Assembly: GCA_946800325.1 (NCBI GenBank)
Contig: OX326957.1
Location: forward strand, 22,755,007-22,819,006
DNA from: Luzula sylvatica
Lineage: Eukaryota; Streptophyta; Magnoliopsida; Poales; Juncaceae
Reading direction: 5' to 3'
DNA: 64,000 nt
Part shown: piece after piece, positions 1-11,682 of the stretch
Layout of the letters: each line of letters begins with the position of its first letter
Position numbering within the stretch: position 1 is the stretch's first letter
Made by a program: the position numbers and the translations under genes
Notes under the pieces: model-generated
Told to the model about the DNA's origin: nothing
Database searches by the model: none
The model's input: the letters and a program-made list of their open reading frames with translations, nothing else

Positions 1-7
1 AGAAAGA

Positions 8-14
<7 letters not shown>

Positions 15-69
<55 letters not shown>
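15..69. repeat. (GA)n microsatellite
   Basis: An almost pure GA dinucleotide run that begins in a degenerate GAAA-rich stretch at the window edge. It lies just outside or inside the CACTA terminal region that follows. Confidence 0.95.
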
Positions 70-71
<2 letters not shown>

Positions 72-302
72 AAGGGAAAGTGTCACGGGAATATTTGGGT
101 CGGTTTAATTTTTGGGGCGGCTATAACTACCGACCCTAACACCTTTTGGGGCGGCCCGACCCAAATATAAACCGACCCTAACACATTTTGGGACGGGCAG
201 ACCCAATTTTAACCGACCCAAATGTTTTTTTGGGGCGGGCCGACCCAATAACAGCACAAATTTAGGGACGGCCCGACCCTAAAAAACAATTATGTTGTAG
301 TG
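70..302. mobile_element. CACTA (En/Spm-type) transposon terminus with subterminal repeats
   Basis: The segment ends at 302 with TTGTAGTG, whose reverse complement is CACTACAA, the canonical CACTA terminal inverted repeat. Inside it, variants of GGGRCGGSCCGACCC recur about every 35-60 bases (near 115, 150, 190, 235, 270), often with the complementary form GGGTCGG. This is the pattern of subterminal repeats that bind CACTA transposase. No transposase coding is visible, and the rest of the element lies left of the window. The terminus directly abuts LINE coding sequence that lacks its N-terminal part, so the simplest reading is that the CACTA element inserted into the LINE ORF1. A 3-bp target duplication cannot be checked because the other end is absent. 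Confidence 0.8.
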
Positions 303-866
303 GATGCACTAGGAACCACCCTATCCGAACCGGTTCAGGGCTTTATAAACGCGAGGAAGTTCTTTAAGGTTAAGATGGTGATATCGACTACCGCCCCGGT
401 CAAAGATAGGCTCGAGGTCACGCTGCCATCTGGTGAATCTTTCCCGGTGTTCTTAGTATACGAGAAGTTGTATCGAATTTGTACTTTCTGTGGTACTATT
501 GGCCACGAAGTAAGCAACTGCGAGGCTCACAGGAGACTGCTAGATATTTACAATCGGGGTAACAAGCCAAACGAACAGATCGAGCAACTTATTACGAAAA
601 GATTAGGCAGATGGATCGTAGAGCCTACTCTGGTACCCCGCCTTGCGCCAAGAACAAATAGAGCTCCGCAAGCTCAGCGCAATCAATCCAGTACCAAGCG
701 TCCAATGGCTTATGATAGGAGCTACTCAATCAACAACTCTCCATCTGCTAAGTCCTCCGAAATTCAGTACCCAGATAATCACGTGGGGACAGATGTCCCA
801 AACACCTCATCGACTCCGTTAAAACAGATCAAAGCGGCGGGTCCTACGGGACCGCCGCTCCATTAA
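303..866 (+). pseudogene. LINE ORF1 C-terminal part with CCHC zinc knuckle
   Basis: The open frame has no natural start: its first codons lie at the CACTA junction and the expected N-terminal RNA-binding part is missing. The remaining 188 residues carry the segment ending YEKLYRICTFCGTIGHEVSNC, a Cys-x2-Cys-x4-His-x4-Cys knuckle of the zf-CCHC_4 type that follows a DUF4283 region in plant LINE ORF1 proteins. A low-complexity, Ser/Pro/Asn-rich tail follows. Such proteins bind the element RNA as a ribonucleoprotein. The stop overlaps the ORF2 start (TAATG at 864-868), suggesting coupled translation of the two ORFs. Classification as ORF1 is firm; the true start is lost. Confidence 0.85.
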
Positions 867-3399
867 TGCATCTCTTCTCGTGGAACGGCCGGGGGTGTGG
901 AGGACCGGCTACCATTCGTTCCATTAAACATTACATCCACTGTGCCCGTATCGACATCGCTTTCATCTTCGATACGCGGTGCAACGCTTCGAAATCACTT
1001 CACCTCATCTCTTCTATCCCCATGGATAACTCTTTTTTTGTTCCCTCAATTGGATTTTCAGGAGGCTTATGGCTTCTCTGGAAAAATACTGTTCAAATGA
1101 AAATCTTGAATTCGAGTAGATACTTTATTTTAGCAGAAGTATGCCTCCCTGGAGGCGTACAACCATGGCTTCTTTTCGCGGTTTATGGAGACCCCCACCA
1201 TTTACACAACCAAGAAATTTGGGATACCATGATCCAACTCTCGCTCAATCCAAATAGCTCATTACTGGCAATAGGGGACTTCAATGCTACGTGTTCATCC
1301 AATGAGAAATGGGGCGGGAAAAAATTGAGGCAAGATAGGAACACGAAGGCCTTTAACGACTCTATCCAGCGAGCCGGATTGATCGATATGGGTTTTTCAG
1401 GCCCAGCCTACACCTGGTGTAATTGGCGTTTTAATCCACAAGCCTTAATCATGAAAAGACTTGACCGAGCTCTTGCAAATCAACGCTGGCTACAGTTTTT
1501 TCCTCGTGCAAAAGTCCTACACCTGCCTCAACTCTCTAGTGATCACAACCCTCTTCTGATTAAGCTCAATCCGATTCTCCTTAATAATCCACGTCCTTTT
1601 TATGTCGAAAACTGGTGGCTCTCAATGCAGTCTTTTAAAGAAGCTACTGCCACAGCATGGAAAGAAGATGATATTCTGGGGTGGGACCAAAGCATTTCGT
1701 GTGTCAAAAAGGAAATAAAAACCTGGGCCAAGAGATATGCTTTTAATCCTACTAAGGAATTAAAAGTCATTGAGAACAGGCTTTTGACGGCCCAAAACTT
1801 ACTCCCTTTGGGCCCGATAAATTTTGGTCATGAGATGACTAAACTCCAATTGAGACATGAGGAATGTCTCAGATATGAGAATATGTATTGGGCCCAAAGG
1901 GCTAAAGTTAAATGGGCTGCTAACGAAGATTTAAATACAAAATTCTTTCACGCATCGACAATTATCAGGAGACGGGCCAATAGGATTGATCACGTAATGG
2001 ATGATGGGAATAATTGGTTGTCAAACCCAACGGACATTAGGAGGGGTCTGGTTCGGATCTATAAAAAGTTGTATACATCCACATACCCGAAAGAACTAGA
2101 TACTGTCCTTACACCTCAACTGCTCGACGAAATGCCTGGTTTGAACCAGGATCAGAGAGATACTGTTTGCTCTATTCCGACTGTACAAGAAATAACCAGG
2201 GTAGTCAAATACATGGGTCCGGATAAGGCACCTGGACCGGAAGGTATATCCGCCAGATTTTTTCAGACAAATTGGCACCTCTCTAGGACCCTTATCGAAA
2301 GCGCAGTCAGAGGATTCTTCGTTAAGAAGGAGATCCCGAACTCCTTTGGCCACCCCAAAATAACATTAATTCCAAAGATTCCCAACCCAACAAGAATTGC
2401 AGAATACAGACCGATAAGTGTCTGTAACTTCCTATACAAAGTAATCGCTAAGCTACTAGCGGAGAAAATCAAACCCTACCTACCTGACCTCATATCCATT
2501 AACCAGTCTGGTTTTGTGTTAGGCCGACACATACAAGACAACACAATCCTGCTGCATGAGGTTCTGCACTCTTTTCGTACAAACGGGAAAATGAAACCAT
2601 GCTTTGCTATGAAGATAGATTTAAAGAAGGCGTATGACTGTTTGGAATGGGTTTTTATCCGAAAAATACTGGAACTGTACAGGCTTCCGGCGGATTATAT
2701 TGAATGGGTGATGATGTGTGTACAATCACCACAATACTCTTTTAATCTTACTGGTTCGACTTCGGGCTTTTTCAAACCTCAGCGAGGCATTCGACAAGGA
2801 TGCCCGATATCGCCTTATATTTTCATCCTCGCCACAAATTTTTTATCAAGACTGTTCAAGGTGTACCAGTCAGAAGGAAAAATTAAAGGGATTTCACTAG
2901 GGTATAAAGGACCCCACTTTACTCATATGATGTATGCCGATGATCTCGTTGTATATGGAGAGGCATCAGAATCAGAGGCCCTTCATATAATGGAGATTTT
3001 CAGGATTTTCTCCTCTGTCTCTGGGTTGTGTATTAATCCGGAGAAAACAAAATTATGGTTTAACGATCAATCTACTGAGGCTACGAGATTCCTTCTAAAG
3101 CAGATTTTTCAAGCTAGAGAGGCCACGGGGCAAGAGATTTATCTGGGATCCTATGTGAAGATAGAACGATCACTAATTCTAGACTTCAATTTCATGATCC
3201 AGAAAGTTCAGTCTAAATTAGCAGGCTGGAAAATGGGTCTTCTGTCTCAAGCGGGAAGAGTGGTACTAATTAATACGGTATTACAATCTATCCCACAATA
3301 TTTCTTTTCAAGCCAATTAATCCCTACAACGATTGTCAAGAGAATTACGTCTATTATTAAGGGGTTCTTCTGGAGTAAGAAAGAAGGGTCTAATAATTA
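866..3399 (+). pseudogene. LINE ORF2 5' part: endonuclease and reverse transcriptase
   Basis: This frame encodes about 844 residues before the Helitron junction creates a stop. The N-terminal endonuclease of the exonuclease-endonuclease-phosphatase fold shows WNGRG near residue 6, GDFNAT near 138, RLDRA near 192 and SSDHNPL near 221. The reverse transcriptase follows, with KAPGPEGIS near 455, LIPKIPNPTRIAEYRPIS near 495, the INQSGFVLGR block, KIDLKKAYD near 590, GIRQGCPISPY near 640 and the catalytic MYADDL near 693. The protein nicks target DNA and copies the RNA by target-primed reverse transcription. The motifs look intact, so this part decayed less than the 3' part. The start ATG overlaps the ORF1 stop. 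Confidence 0.93.
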
Positions 3400-3428
3400 C
3401 TAGCTATACGCCCGCGCGATTGCGCGGG
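3400..3428 (-). other. Helitron 3' terminal hairpin and CTAG end
   Basis: The palindrome CCCGCGCGATTGCGCGGG at 3411-3428 is followed on the minus strand by a seven-base spacer and CTAG at 3400-3403. In Helitrons this hairpin acts as the transposition terminator. It differs by one base from the hairpin of the second Helitron at 10822-10839. Confidence 0.88.
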
Positions 3429-4184
3429 TTCGTTTGCGGTGATAAGAAAATAATTTGGTTTTGGTTTGGCCCGGTTTACTTGATGGGAATGGTAAGAGAA
3501 ATGATTGTTGGATTTTGAGCGTATTGATGAGCTTCAATTTTATCGATATTATTATTGTCAATTATTCACATATGCATGTACGCTAGTGCCTATTTAAAGC
3601 GAACTACAGTCATGAATTATGCAGCAACGACTTTACAAAAGGTTCCGTTCACAGATAAAGTAAATGGTTGTCATGCATCACGCATTACCAGTTCGGACAT
3701 ACAAACTTCTTGTAAATACAAATGGTAAACCTATTCAAAATATTTTCACGGGACATGTTTTTGTGCAAAAGTTTGATGCGGTCGTCCTACTAAGCATTCT
3801 CTGATTTGGATCTGAAAATATTTCCACGGGACATGTATGTGTATTGTTGATGAAAGGATATTTTTTGTGTTGACATTTGGTTTATTTTTTCTATCATTTG
3901 ATCAGTCATTGCTTTTTGTACGTGATAACTAATTTCTTTGTGGATTGTTTTTTTGCTGGCGGTACTGTGTTTGTCGAACCGGCTTGGTCTTTTTTTCCTT
4001 TTCCTTGGGCCGCATAGCTATTTTGACATGGCAAAATGGAAGAAATTGTTTGGTCATTATTCTTTTTTTATTTGAATTTAAGAATTAATTTCACATACCT
4101 TTGGACCGACCTTTTGGTCACAGCTTTCTTGGCATGGGTTTTGGGATTGGCTGGCGGCTGCGAGGCGGAGGATTGCCACGTTTT

Positions 4185-4760
4185 TTATGATGTGATTATT
4201 TTCGCTGCTCCTATTCTGGCGGGTTGGGCATTATCGGAGACTTCTCTCTCTGGTGTGCATGTTCTGAGGCGTTCCACTTGTATTATAGTGAATGAAGGAG
4301 TTTCGATAATGTCAGTTGTTGCGGTCCGCATCACATTGAACATAAATATTTGTTCCTCGAGCGCTTTTATCCTCAGAGGAAGTAGTCCACGTTCTTCCGG
4401 TTTATATTCCAGCTGCAGAGCCAATGTTGGTATGCCGACCAGGTATTTTGCACTGTTTCCGAGGATTACGATGTCAGCTTCATCATCGCCATTGTCCAAT
4501 ACTGTTGCCGTTATTTTGTACATGTTGATAGCAAATAAATTTCGTTTATATTTATTGGATATTGTATTTTTTTGTGTTTTGGTGAATTAGTTTTGTACCA
4601 CGACACTGTTTTCATTATTGACGTCTTGCAATATTCGCATTGGTAAACCTTTCCTTTTTTATTGAGCTTTACGGTATGGTCCCCGCATGTATCATAGTAC
4701 CATCTTGATCCTACATCGATGTCCACAATTGTTGCCACACATTGATACTCTTTATTCTGG
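4185..4760 (-). pseudogene. RPA70-like C-terminal OB-fold/zinc-ribbon fragment
   Basis: Two adjacent minus-strand frames, 4738-4511 and 4523-4185, together resemble the C-terminal domain of the replication protein A large subunit. The first has VATIVDIDVGSRWYYDTC (the V lies just upstream of the ATG), then CEYC, giving paired cysteines of the zinc ribbon, with an open frame upstream of the ATG. The second has YKITATVLDNGDDEADIV then a GNSAKYLVG stretch, the second half of the OB fold. The frames are separated by about 90 bases that may be an intron; no convincing splice acceptor was found. RPA binds single-stranded DNA. RPA-like ORFs are known passengers of plant Helitrons and may protect the displaced strand, so the location in a Helitron on the same strand supports the call. 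N-terminal OB folds were not found. Confidence 0.75.
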
Positions 4761-6373
4761 AGTGACAGAAATGGATTATGATGTTGTGCAAATTTTTTGG
4801 TTTTTTTTATTTTCTTTGCTTTTGTGTCATTACCTGGCCCTTATTGTATGTAGCGAGTAGCTCTTTCACCGAGACTACGGGTATTGGTTCCCGGTTTTGT
4901 GTTGCCGATATTCTTGGTTGCTCTGTGTTGATTGGTATGAGTCGGTACCAGTTTCAGATTGCTCGATTTCTCATCCACCTCTGACACTTCACTGCACTCG
5001 CAAGTACTTCAGATGGTAAAAGAAAATTGAATTTCCCGATTTCTAAATTTGATGAAAGTGAAAAACCTGAATACAATATCAACAGTGGATGGTTAATCGC
5101 AAACTGAAATTGAACAATTCTTAGCTCGATGTCAGACCAAGAATACCAAAATGAAATTGACCAATTCTTCAATAAATTCAATATCTTACTCCAACCCTAA
5201 ATTTCAGAAAAGAACAAATATCAGACAAAAAAATGCAAAGTGAAATTGAACAATACGTTAATAAGTTCATTGTCGTACTCCAACACTAAATATCATTTCC
5301 GCAATTGAAATAACGACTTGTACATACCATTACAGTATCAGCGTGTTCGACCCGAATCCAGCATTGCACTTGAAGCTTACGCGACCTAAATCAAAGAATA
5401 AACTGATAAAAATATCCAAACGGTACCGGTATGTACCAGTACATACATGGCGAGCACAAAACTCGCATTTGGAATATGTGCACACTGCCAGAGGTCATCC
5501 CAAGGCAGGTTCGTATCTTTTGTCGGGGAATAACGCTCTTGCAATTGCTGGCTGTCAATACCTCGGAATTAGAATAAAAAATGTGAAAAAAAAATTAGCA
5601 GATTTTGAACAAACGTTCAGAGAAATAAACAACCAAAACAAAAAAAATTCGAAAACGGAAAGTACCAGCATCAAAATCAGGTTCTTCCTCTCTTTCTTCC
5701 CTAGAAGACATTTTCGCGAATAACTTTCCTTCTTTCTCCTGATCCAAACCTAGAAAGCAAACAAATCACACATAATGAGCAAACAATTTAATGAACCCTA
5801 AAAAATCTCCAATAAAAAATCCGAAAGAAAAAATAGCAATGAAATTCGTAATTACGGTTTTGGCTCAGCGGGATTTAGGGTTTTAGCTTCCTCTCACGTT
5901 AGCGTTTGCTTCCTCTCGCTTTCTCCCTAAGTCTAGGGTTTACAGAGGTCGTTTCGTGCCATGGCGTGGAGAAATGGCGATCAGACTCATTCCCATCTCT
6001 CTCGCGGGCGTTGAGTCGATGTTTTAACGGTCGGAGCAACAGAGAGAGAAGTTCGTTGCCCCGATTTCGCCGTCGTATACGCCAATTTTTTCCGCTAGGG
6101 TTACTTCGTGGTTCTCCGCTTGGTTTTTTCTCTTTTTTTTTGGCTTACGCAAATGACAGGAAAGAGAGAGAGGAGGGGAGTAAGTGCATGAGGGGCAAGT
6201 ATTACTGGGTAAACTCGGCTCACGTGGTCCATGTGATGTTAGCCTCTTCTGGTCCATGTAAGCCGGGTCTATTCAAATTGTGACCGTCCGATCTTGATCG
6301 AACGGTCCAAAATAAATGGGTGACGTGGCAACATGTGAGAGCAGAAAAAAGGATAAAATTATACTAATTAAAA

Positions 6374-7919
6374 TATGGCTTGGATCTCCTGGGCAAATAT
6401 CACGGCCTCAAAAGACAATGGGGGTTTGGGAATCAGGGATTTAAAGCTTTTGAATCAGGCTATGTTAATGAAACAACTAGGGTTCTTTATTTCAGGAAAG
6501 GACGCCATTTGGATTGATCAGTTGAAAGCCAAATATTTACCAAGATCCTCTATATGGTCAACCAAAAGGAAAAAAGATATGTCACCATTATGGAGAGCCT
6601 TTTTAAACCTAAAAGATGAGATAGCAGGAGATTGTAAATGGATTCTAGGAGACGGTAAGACATGCAGGGCCGTAGGGCATCCATGGTTTCCAGGGGGGGA
6701 GGATAGAGCCCCTATTAGTATACAGGAAATTAAGCTCACAGTACGAGATATCTATGATGATGAAGCACTCGATTGGAAGTGGGAAGTTATTCAAGAGATT
6801 TTCTTGGAAAATCAAATAGCGGAAATCAAGATGCTGGATTTTAATCCAACGGTAAATGAAGGGTGTGCAGATCTTTTTATCTGGATGAGAAGTGAGAGAG
6901 GAAATATTAATACAAAAGAGATGTATAAGTGGCTATGGGAAAAAGAAAAGGGATTCATGGTAAACCACCGAGCGGATAATCAGGATATATGGCGATATAT
7001 TTGGGGAATCAAAGGGGTTAAACCAAAAATCTTATTGTTTCTTTGGAAGCTTATAAATGGTGCATTACCCACAAGAGATCGGGTCCACCAGAGAATACAG
7101 ACTGTCACACAGTTATGCCCACTATGTTTAAATACATACGAAACCATTCCCCACCTGTTTTTCACGTGCCCGGAGGCAGTAGCTTTTTGGCTTACTACGC
7201 CATTTTCTATTCAGAATATCGATCCCACTCAACCAATTATGCTCTCCTTCAAAAACTGGTTTAAGCAAATCGACAAATCGAAAGCACCGCTATTAATGGC
7301 GGTCATGTGAAACTGGTGGAAGGCACGAAACAAAGTCATTTTTCAGAATACCCCCATGAATTTCTCTAGTATTATGAAACAAGCAGAGCTTGATGAAAGA
7401 TGGGGTACGATTTCGAATTTCGTTTACCCCTCTGTTAGCATGCCTTTTCATAAGGATGTACCCATAACTGATTTAGGATGTTATTAGGACTTCTCGGGGG
7501 ATCCTACTGGAAATTGCGGGTTTGCGGTGGTCATCAAGGATAGAGAAAATAGGATTCTCTATGTCTGGGCTCGAGGAAAACGAGGTGAGAGTCACAGTTT
7601 AGAAGGGGAGTGCGAGGCCATGTTAAAAGGGCTGCAACTGGTTTCACGAGAGTTTACAAGTAGACAATGCTGCTTTTGCACGGATAATGCGGAGGTCTTT
7701 ACTCTGTTGCAAGATAATATGAACCCAACCACAGCATCGCCTTCCAGATGGCAAGCGATCCAAACCGCACGCGACTGTATCTTGTGGAAGAGACAGGTAA
7801 AAGACCCAACTTTCAAATGGTTACCCAGAGAATTCATTGGAGAGGCCCACCAGCTAGCCAACATGGCTAGGATCTTACAGATCGAATATGAGGATTCGGT
7901 CCTTCCATCTTTTGTGTGA
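6374..7919 (+). pseudogene. LINE ORF2 3' part: zf-RVT and RNase H domains
   Basis: Continues the ORF2 frame after the Helitron. It opens with the post-RT segment (WANITASKDNGGLGIRDLK), then the zf-RVT domain around 6970-7190 (PKILLFLWKLINGALPTRDR, then CPLC and HLFFTC). The frame is broken by TGA at 7308-7310 and TAG at 7485-7487. The last part, 7488-7919, is a plant-type RNase H (RVT_3) domain with the EGECEAMLKGL acid helix and the CTDNAEV motif. RNase H removes the RNA template during cDNA synthesis. All pieces share one frame, so the damage is point mutation rather than rearrangement. The 3' UTR and A-tail follow from 7920 to 8149. Confidence 0.9.
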
Positions 7920-8149
7920 TGGAAAACTGGACACGACGGCAGGGAACGAAAAGAGATATTATTGTCTCTCGTGTTATTTAGGGTTATTTACTTTTTGGTA
8001 GTTTGTGTGTGTCTTTGGTTTATTTTTAGTTCTTATTTTCAAGCTTTCTTTTAGCTTTTGTCTATTTTGTAAACGCCTCAATCCAGACTGATGTGATTTC
8101 CTTTATTTACTTAATGATATACCTACGGGTTTTTGATCAAAAAAAAAAA

Positions 8150-8518
8150 CATACCATTGTTTCATGGATTCAATAGTTAACACGGCAAACGATGTAATGA
8201 TACTCGAACGTCTTGGTATAATTGATAATGTGATTGCCAGTGAGGAGGCAGTAGCCCTTTATTACAACCAATCTGGTCAGTATGTCGAGATAGATGACGA
8301 CCATTATCTGGTTGAGTTGTTTAAGAAAATAAATGAGTATTGCAAAAAAAAAGTCAAAGGAACAGGACAAAGCTGATGCGAGATTACTTCAACAGTCCTT
8401 GGTCCATGCTCTCCCTGGGCGCAGCAATCTTTATTATTCTTCTCACATGTACGCAAACCATCTATGCCATATTCGCTTACCACCTCCCTCCTCATTGATG
8501 ACTTCGTGTCCTTGCTTA
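8150..8518. other. Gap between LINE tail and Helitron; 70-codon ORF of unknown nature
   Basis: This 369-bp stretch holds one small plus-strand ORF (8164-8376, starting MDSIVNTANDVMILERLG) with an acidic centre and a Lys-rich end. I recognise no domain and no homologue by eye, and no splice or promoter signals support it. It may be coding remnant of the sequence into which the LINE inserted, or chance. Confidence 0.3.
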
Positions 8519-8573
8519 TTCTTCTTATATATAAAGTAAGAAAAATTTGGGCACCTACGTGAGGCCACGTCAT

Positions 8574-10310
8574 CACTTCACATTTTGGTCCTTTTTTTAT
8601 TTATTTATATTTTGGTCATTTTTATTTACATTTTGGTCCTTTTTTTTATTCTAAATTTTGGTCCTTTTTTTGGTTTATTTACATTTTGGTCCTTTTTTAC
8701 ATTTTGATTTTTTTTCCTATTTTATATTTTGGTCATTTTTTACATTTTGATATTCTTTTTATATTTTGGTCATTTATTTACATTTTGGTCCTTTTTTATT
8801 TATATTTTGGTCCTTTTTTACATTTTGTTCCTTTTTTCTTATTTTATATTTTGGTCCTTTTTTTGATTTATTTATATTTTGGTCCTTTTTTACATTTTGA
8901 TCCTTCTTTCCTATTTTATATTTTGGTCTTTTTTACATTTTGATCATTTTTTCTTATTTTTCAATTTTTTTTTTAATTTCCTCATTGGGCAGGGTCATGT
9001 ATGCAATTTCATAAGTTCAATTTTTTTTTTGTAATTTTCCTTTTTACCCATTTTTTTTCCTTTTAACATTTTTGTCCATTGTTTGCTTTTCAATTTTTTT
9101 TGTATTTGCTCATTTTGCACGGGTATATATGAAATTTTATAACCTCAAATTTATGCGAGTTTTTTTGTCATTTGCCCATTGTATCCATATGACACATTGT
9201 GATCCTTTAATGAACCGTAACTTTCTTATATATAAAGTTAGAAAAATTTTGGTCCTTTTTTATTTATTTACATTTTGGTCCTTTTTATTTATATTTTGGT
9301 CCTTTTTATTATTTTATATTTTGGCCCTTTTTTACATTTTGATCCTTTTTCCTATTTTATATTTTGGTCCTTTTTTACATATTGATATTTTTTTTATATT
9401 TTGGTCCTTTATTTCGGTTTTGGTCTTTTTTTATTTATATTTTGGTCCTTTTTTACATTTTGTTCCTTTTTTCTTATTTTATATTTAGGTCCTTTTTTTG
9501 GTTTATTTACATTTTCGTCATTTTTTATATTTTGATCCTTTTTTCCTATTTTATATTTTGGTCCTTTTTTACATTTTGATTATTTTTTCTTATTTTTCAA
9601 TTTTTTTAATTTCCTCATTGGGCAGAGTTTTGTATGCAATTTCGTAAGCTCAATTTTTTTTTTGTAATTTTCCTTTTTACCCAATTTTTTTTCTTTTTAC
9701 ATTTTGGTCCATTTTTTCCTTTTCAATTTTTTTGTATTAGCTCATTTTGCACGGGTATATATGAAATTTTATAATCTCAAATTTATGCGAGTTTTTTTGT
9801 CATTTGTCCATTGTATCCATATGACACATTGTCATCCTTTAATGAACCGTAACTTTCTTATATATAAAGTTAGAAAAATTTGGGCTCCTACATGAGGCCA
9901 CGTCATCACTTCACATTTTGGTCCTTTTTTATTTATTTACATTTTGGTCCTTTTTATTTATATTTTGGTCCTTTTTCTTATTTTATATTTTGTTCCTTTT
10001 TTTGGTTTATTTACATTTTGGTCCTTTTTTACATTTTGATCCTTTTTCCTATTTTATACTTTGGTCCTTTTTTACATATTGATCTTTTTTTTTATATTTT
10101 GGTCCTTTATTTACATTTTGGTCTTTTTTATTTACATTTTGGTCATTTTTTACATTTTGTTCCTTTTTCTTATTTTATATTTTGGTCTTTTTTTGGTTTA
10201 TTTACATTTTCGTCCTTTTTTACATTTTGATCCTTTTTTCCTATTTTATATTTTGGTCATTTTATACATTTTGATAATTTTTTCTTATTTTTCAATTTTT
10301 TTTTAATTTC
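8574..10310 (+). repeat. TTTTGGTCC minisatellite tracts
   Basis: Three tracts (about 8574-8975, 9245-9600 and 9915-10310) are built of degenerate units of ACATTTTGGTCCTTTTTT type, 17-25 bases long, with pyrimidine-rich spacers. They lie at the same place in each of the three multiplied Helitron segments. The long open frames across them (Phe/Tyr/Ile/Leu-rich) are by-products of composition. Confidence 0.9.
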
Positions 10311-10821
10311 CTCATTGGGCAGGGTTATGTATGCAATTTCGTAAGTTCAATTTTTTTTTGTAATTTTCTTTTTTACCCAATTTTTTTTCTTTTTACATTT
10401 TGGTCTTTTTTTTTCCTTTTCAATTTTTCTTGTATTTGCTCATTTTGCACGGGTATATATGAAATTTTATAACCTCAAATTTATGCGAGTTTTTTTGTCA
10501 TTTGTCCATTGTATCCATATGACACATTGTCATCCTTTAATGAACCGTAACTATAATGCATCTATTGACATCAAATATATTTGCGAATATGTCATGATTA
10601 TATTAATCGATTTTAAAACCACCTGAACAAATGCTATTTATACAAAATAATATCCCTGATAGATTAATTTCATGAATCTTATGCATATATTGACATCATG
10701 ATATTTGCAAATATGTCATGATTAAATTAATTTAGTTCAAACGCACGCGCGTTAATTCGCACACGAGTTAATTCTATTTAAATAATTATATAAAAAACAT
10801 GTAACAAAATAGATATGTTAT

Positions 10822-10850
10822 CCCGCGCAATTGCGCGGGGATAAAGCTAG
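10822..10850 (+). other. Helitron 3' terminal hairpin and CTAG end
   Basis: CCCGCGCAATTGCGCGGG is a perfect 18-base palindrome, followed by a seven-base spacer, CTAG and then T. This is the standard transposition terminator arrangement. Confidence 0.9.
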
Positions 10851-11680
10851 TTCTCATTATTATTTGTGTTTTTATTTTTCGTTTATTTTTCTTCTTTTGC
10901 TTGGGTGTGCACTTCCTCTTGTTTTTTAATATCTTCCGTTTGCCTAAATTTTTAATTTGGGACCAATAAATTTCAATTGTGTTTGTGCTTCAACTTATTT
11001 GCTTGTGTTACTTTTCTGCATCTCCTGTAATTTGTATTGAACATTCTCATACGTTGAATTATGGACTGAAAAGAATATTGACTTGACTTTTATCATTGTG
11101 AAGGAATAGAACATATTTCGGAGCTTATTTGTTGATTTGTTGATTGAAGATTAATTGGGGGATTTGAACTTGGAGTTGGATAACAAAGATTAACTAATAA
11201 TTTCACCGAAATAATCAGAATACATGGAGAGAGATGTTATTTTGGGGTTACATGTCCTTGAACTTTATTATTTCTAAATTTTCTAGGACTAAATAAATTT
11301 AAATCGAGTGTATCAACTTTCAAGCATGAAAACTTCAATAATTTAAAATTTATTAAATTATGTATTTTTAAATATTGTCATTCTATCATTAACTTTAATA
11401 AATTTATTATAAAAAAATAATATTATATGAAATTATCAAGATTACTTAGCATTGCGATAACATAGAATTAAATAAAATAAAACATTAATATTTTGTTAAA
11501 ATTAAAATACTATGATGGAGATGATAAAAATATTTATTTTTCATGAAATTAAATCCATAACATTCTCTAGTGATGTATATCACATCTATGCGGTTGGATT
11601 TTATTTTTATGTATATATTGTGAGAAATAAACGTTGTTGGCCGAGTTGGCCAAACAAGAGTGTTGACCATTGAACCTAGT

Positions 11681-11682
<2 letters not shown>
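10851..11682. other. AT-rich sequence without recognised features
   Basis: About 830 bp of AT-rich DNA with no convincing ORF, repeat or RNA gene. It may be the original site in which the second Helitron inserted. Confidence 0.5.

Larger units (their letters stand above)
3400..6373 (-). mobile_element. Non-autonomous Helitron carrying an RPA-like fragment
   Basis: A 2,974-bp insertion in the LINE ORF2. Read on the minus strand, its 3' end has a GC-rich hairpin (3411-3428, arms CCCGCGC/GCGCGGG), a seven-base spacer and CTAG, followed by host T, the classical Helitron 3' terminus. Removing 3400-6373 rejoins the LINE in frame at A|T, the Helitron target. The 5' end deduced this way begins TTTTAATTAG on the minus strand rather than the usual TC. 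An alternative end at 6354 would give A|TC but would leave 19 extra bases and a frameshift in the LINE. No Rep/helicase is present. The only recognisable coding is an RPA70-like C-terminal fragment on the same strand. Confidence 0.82.
303..8149 (+). mobile_element. L1-type LINE retrotransposon, 5'-truncated and interrupted
   Basis: Plus-strand non-LTR retrotransposon. In order it has an ORF1 remnant with a zinc knuckle (303-866), ORF2 with apurinic-type endonuclease and reverse transcriptase (866-3399), and, after a Helitron insertion (3400-6373), the rest of ORF2 with the zf-RVT domain and a RNase H domain (6374-7919). A 3' UTR and an A-tail at 8139-8149 follow. The 5' side is cut by the CACTA terminus at 302. 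Joining 3399 to 6374 restores the reading frame at an A|T dinucleotide, so the Helitron landed after the LINE. ORF2 also has two in-frame stops (7308 and 7485), so this copy is dead. Confidence 0.93.
8519..10850 (+). mobile_element. Helitron with internally multiplied 5' region
   Basis: The 3' end is diagnostic: hairpin at 10822-10839, spacer GGATAAAG-type, CTAG at 10847-10850 and host T at 10851. The likely 5' end is near 8519-8524, where TTCTTATATATAAAG begins. That 5' sequence recurs at about 9222 and 9852, each time after AATGAACCGTAAC, so the element contains two full repeats of its first 630-700 bp plus a final copy that runs on into the 3' part. The final copy of AATGAACCGTAAC near 10542 continues instead into unique 3' sequence. 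No protein of the Rep/helicase type is present, so it is non-autonomous. The exact 5' boundary is uncertain. Confidence 0.72.

Noticed and set aside
300..306. GTG at 300 as start of a 188-codon protein
   Set aside because: The codon lies across the CACTA/LINE junction; the frame is the truncated LINE ORF1.
4036..4590. 184-codon plus-strand ORF
   Set aside because: It is antisense to the RPA-like fragment, which has recognisable motifs; the plus-strand product has none.
8686..10306. Several Phe/Tyr/Leu-rich ORFs suggesting membrane proteins
   Set aside because: They are translations of the TTTTGGTCC minisatellite and repeat with it.
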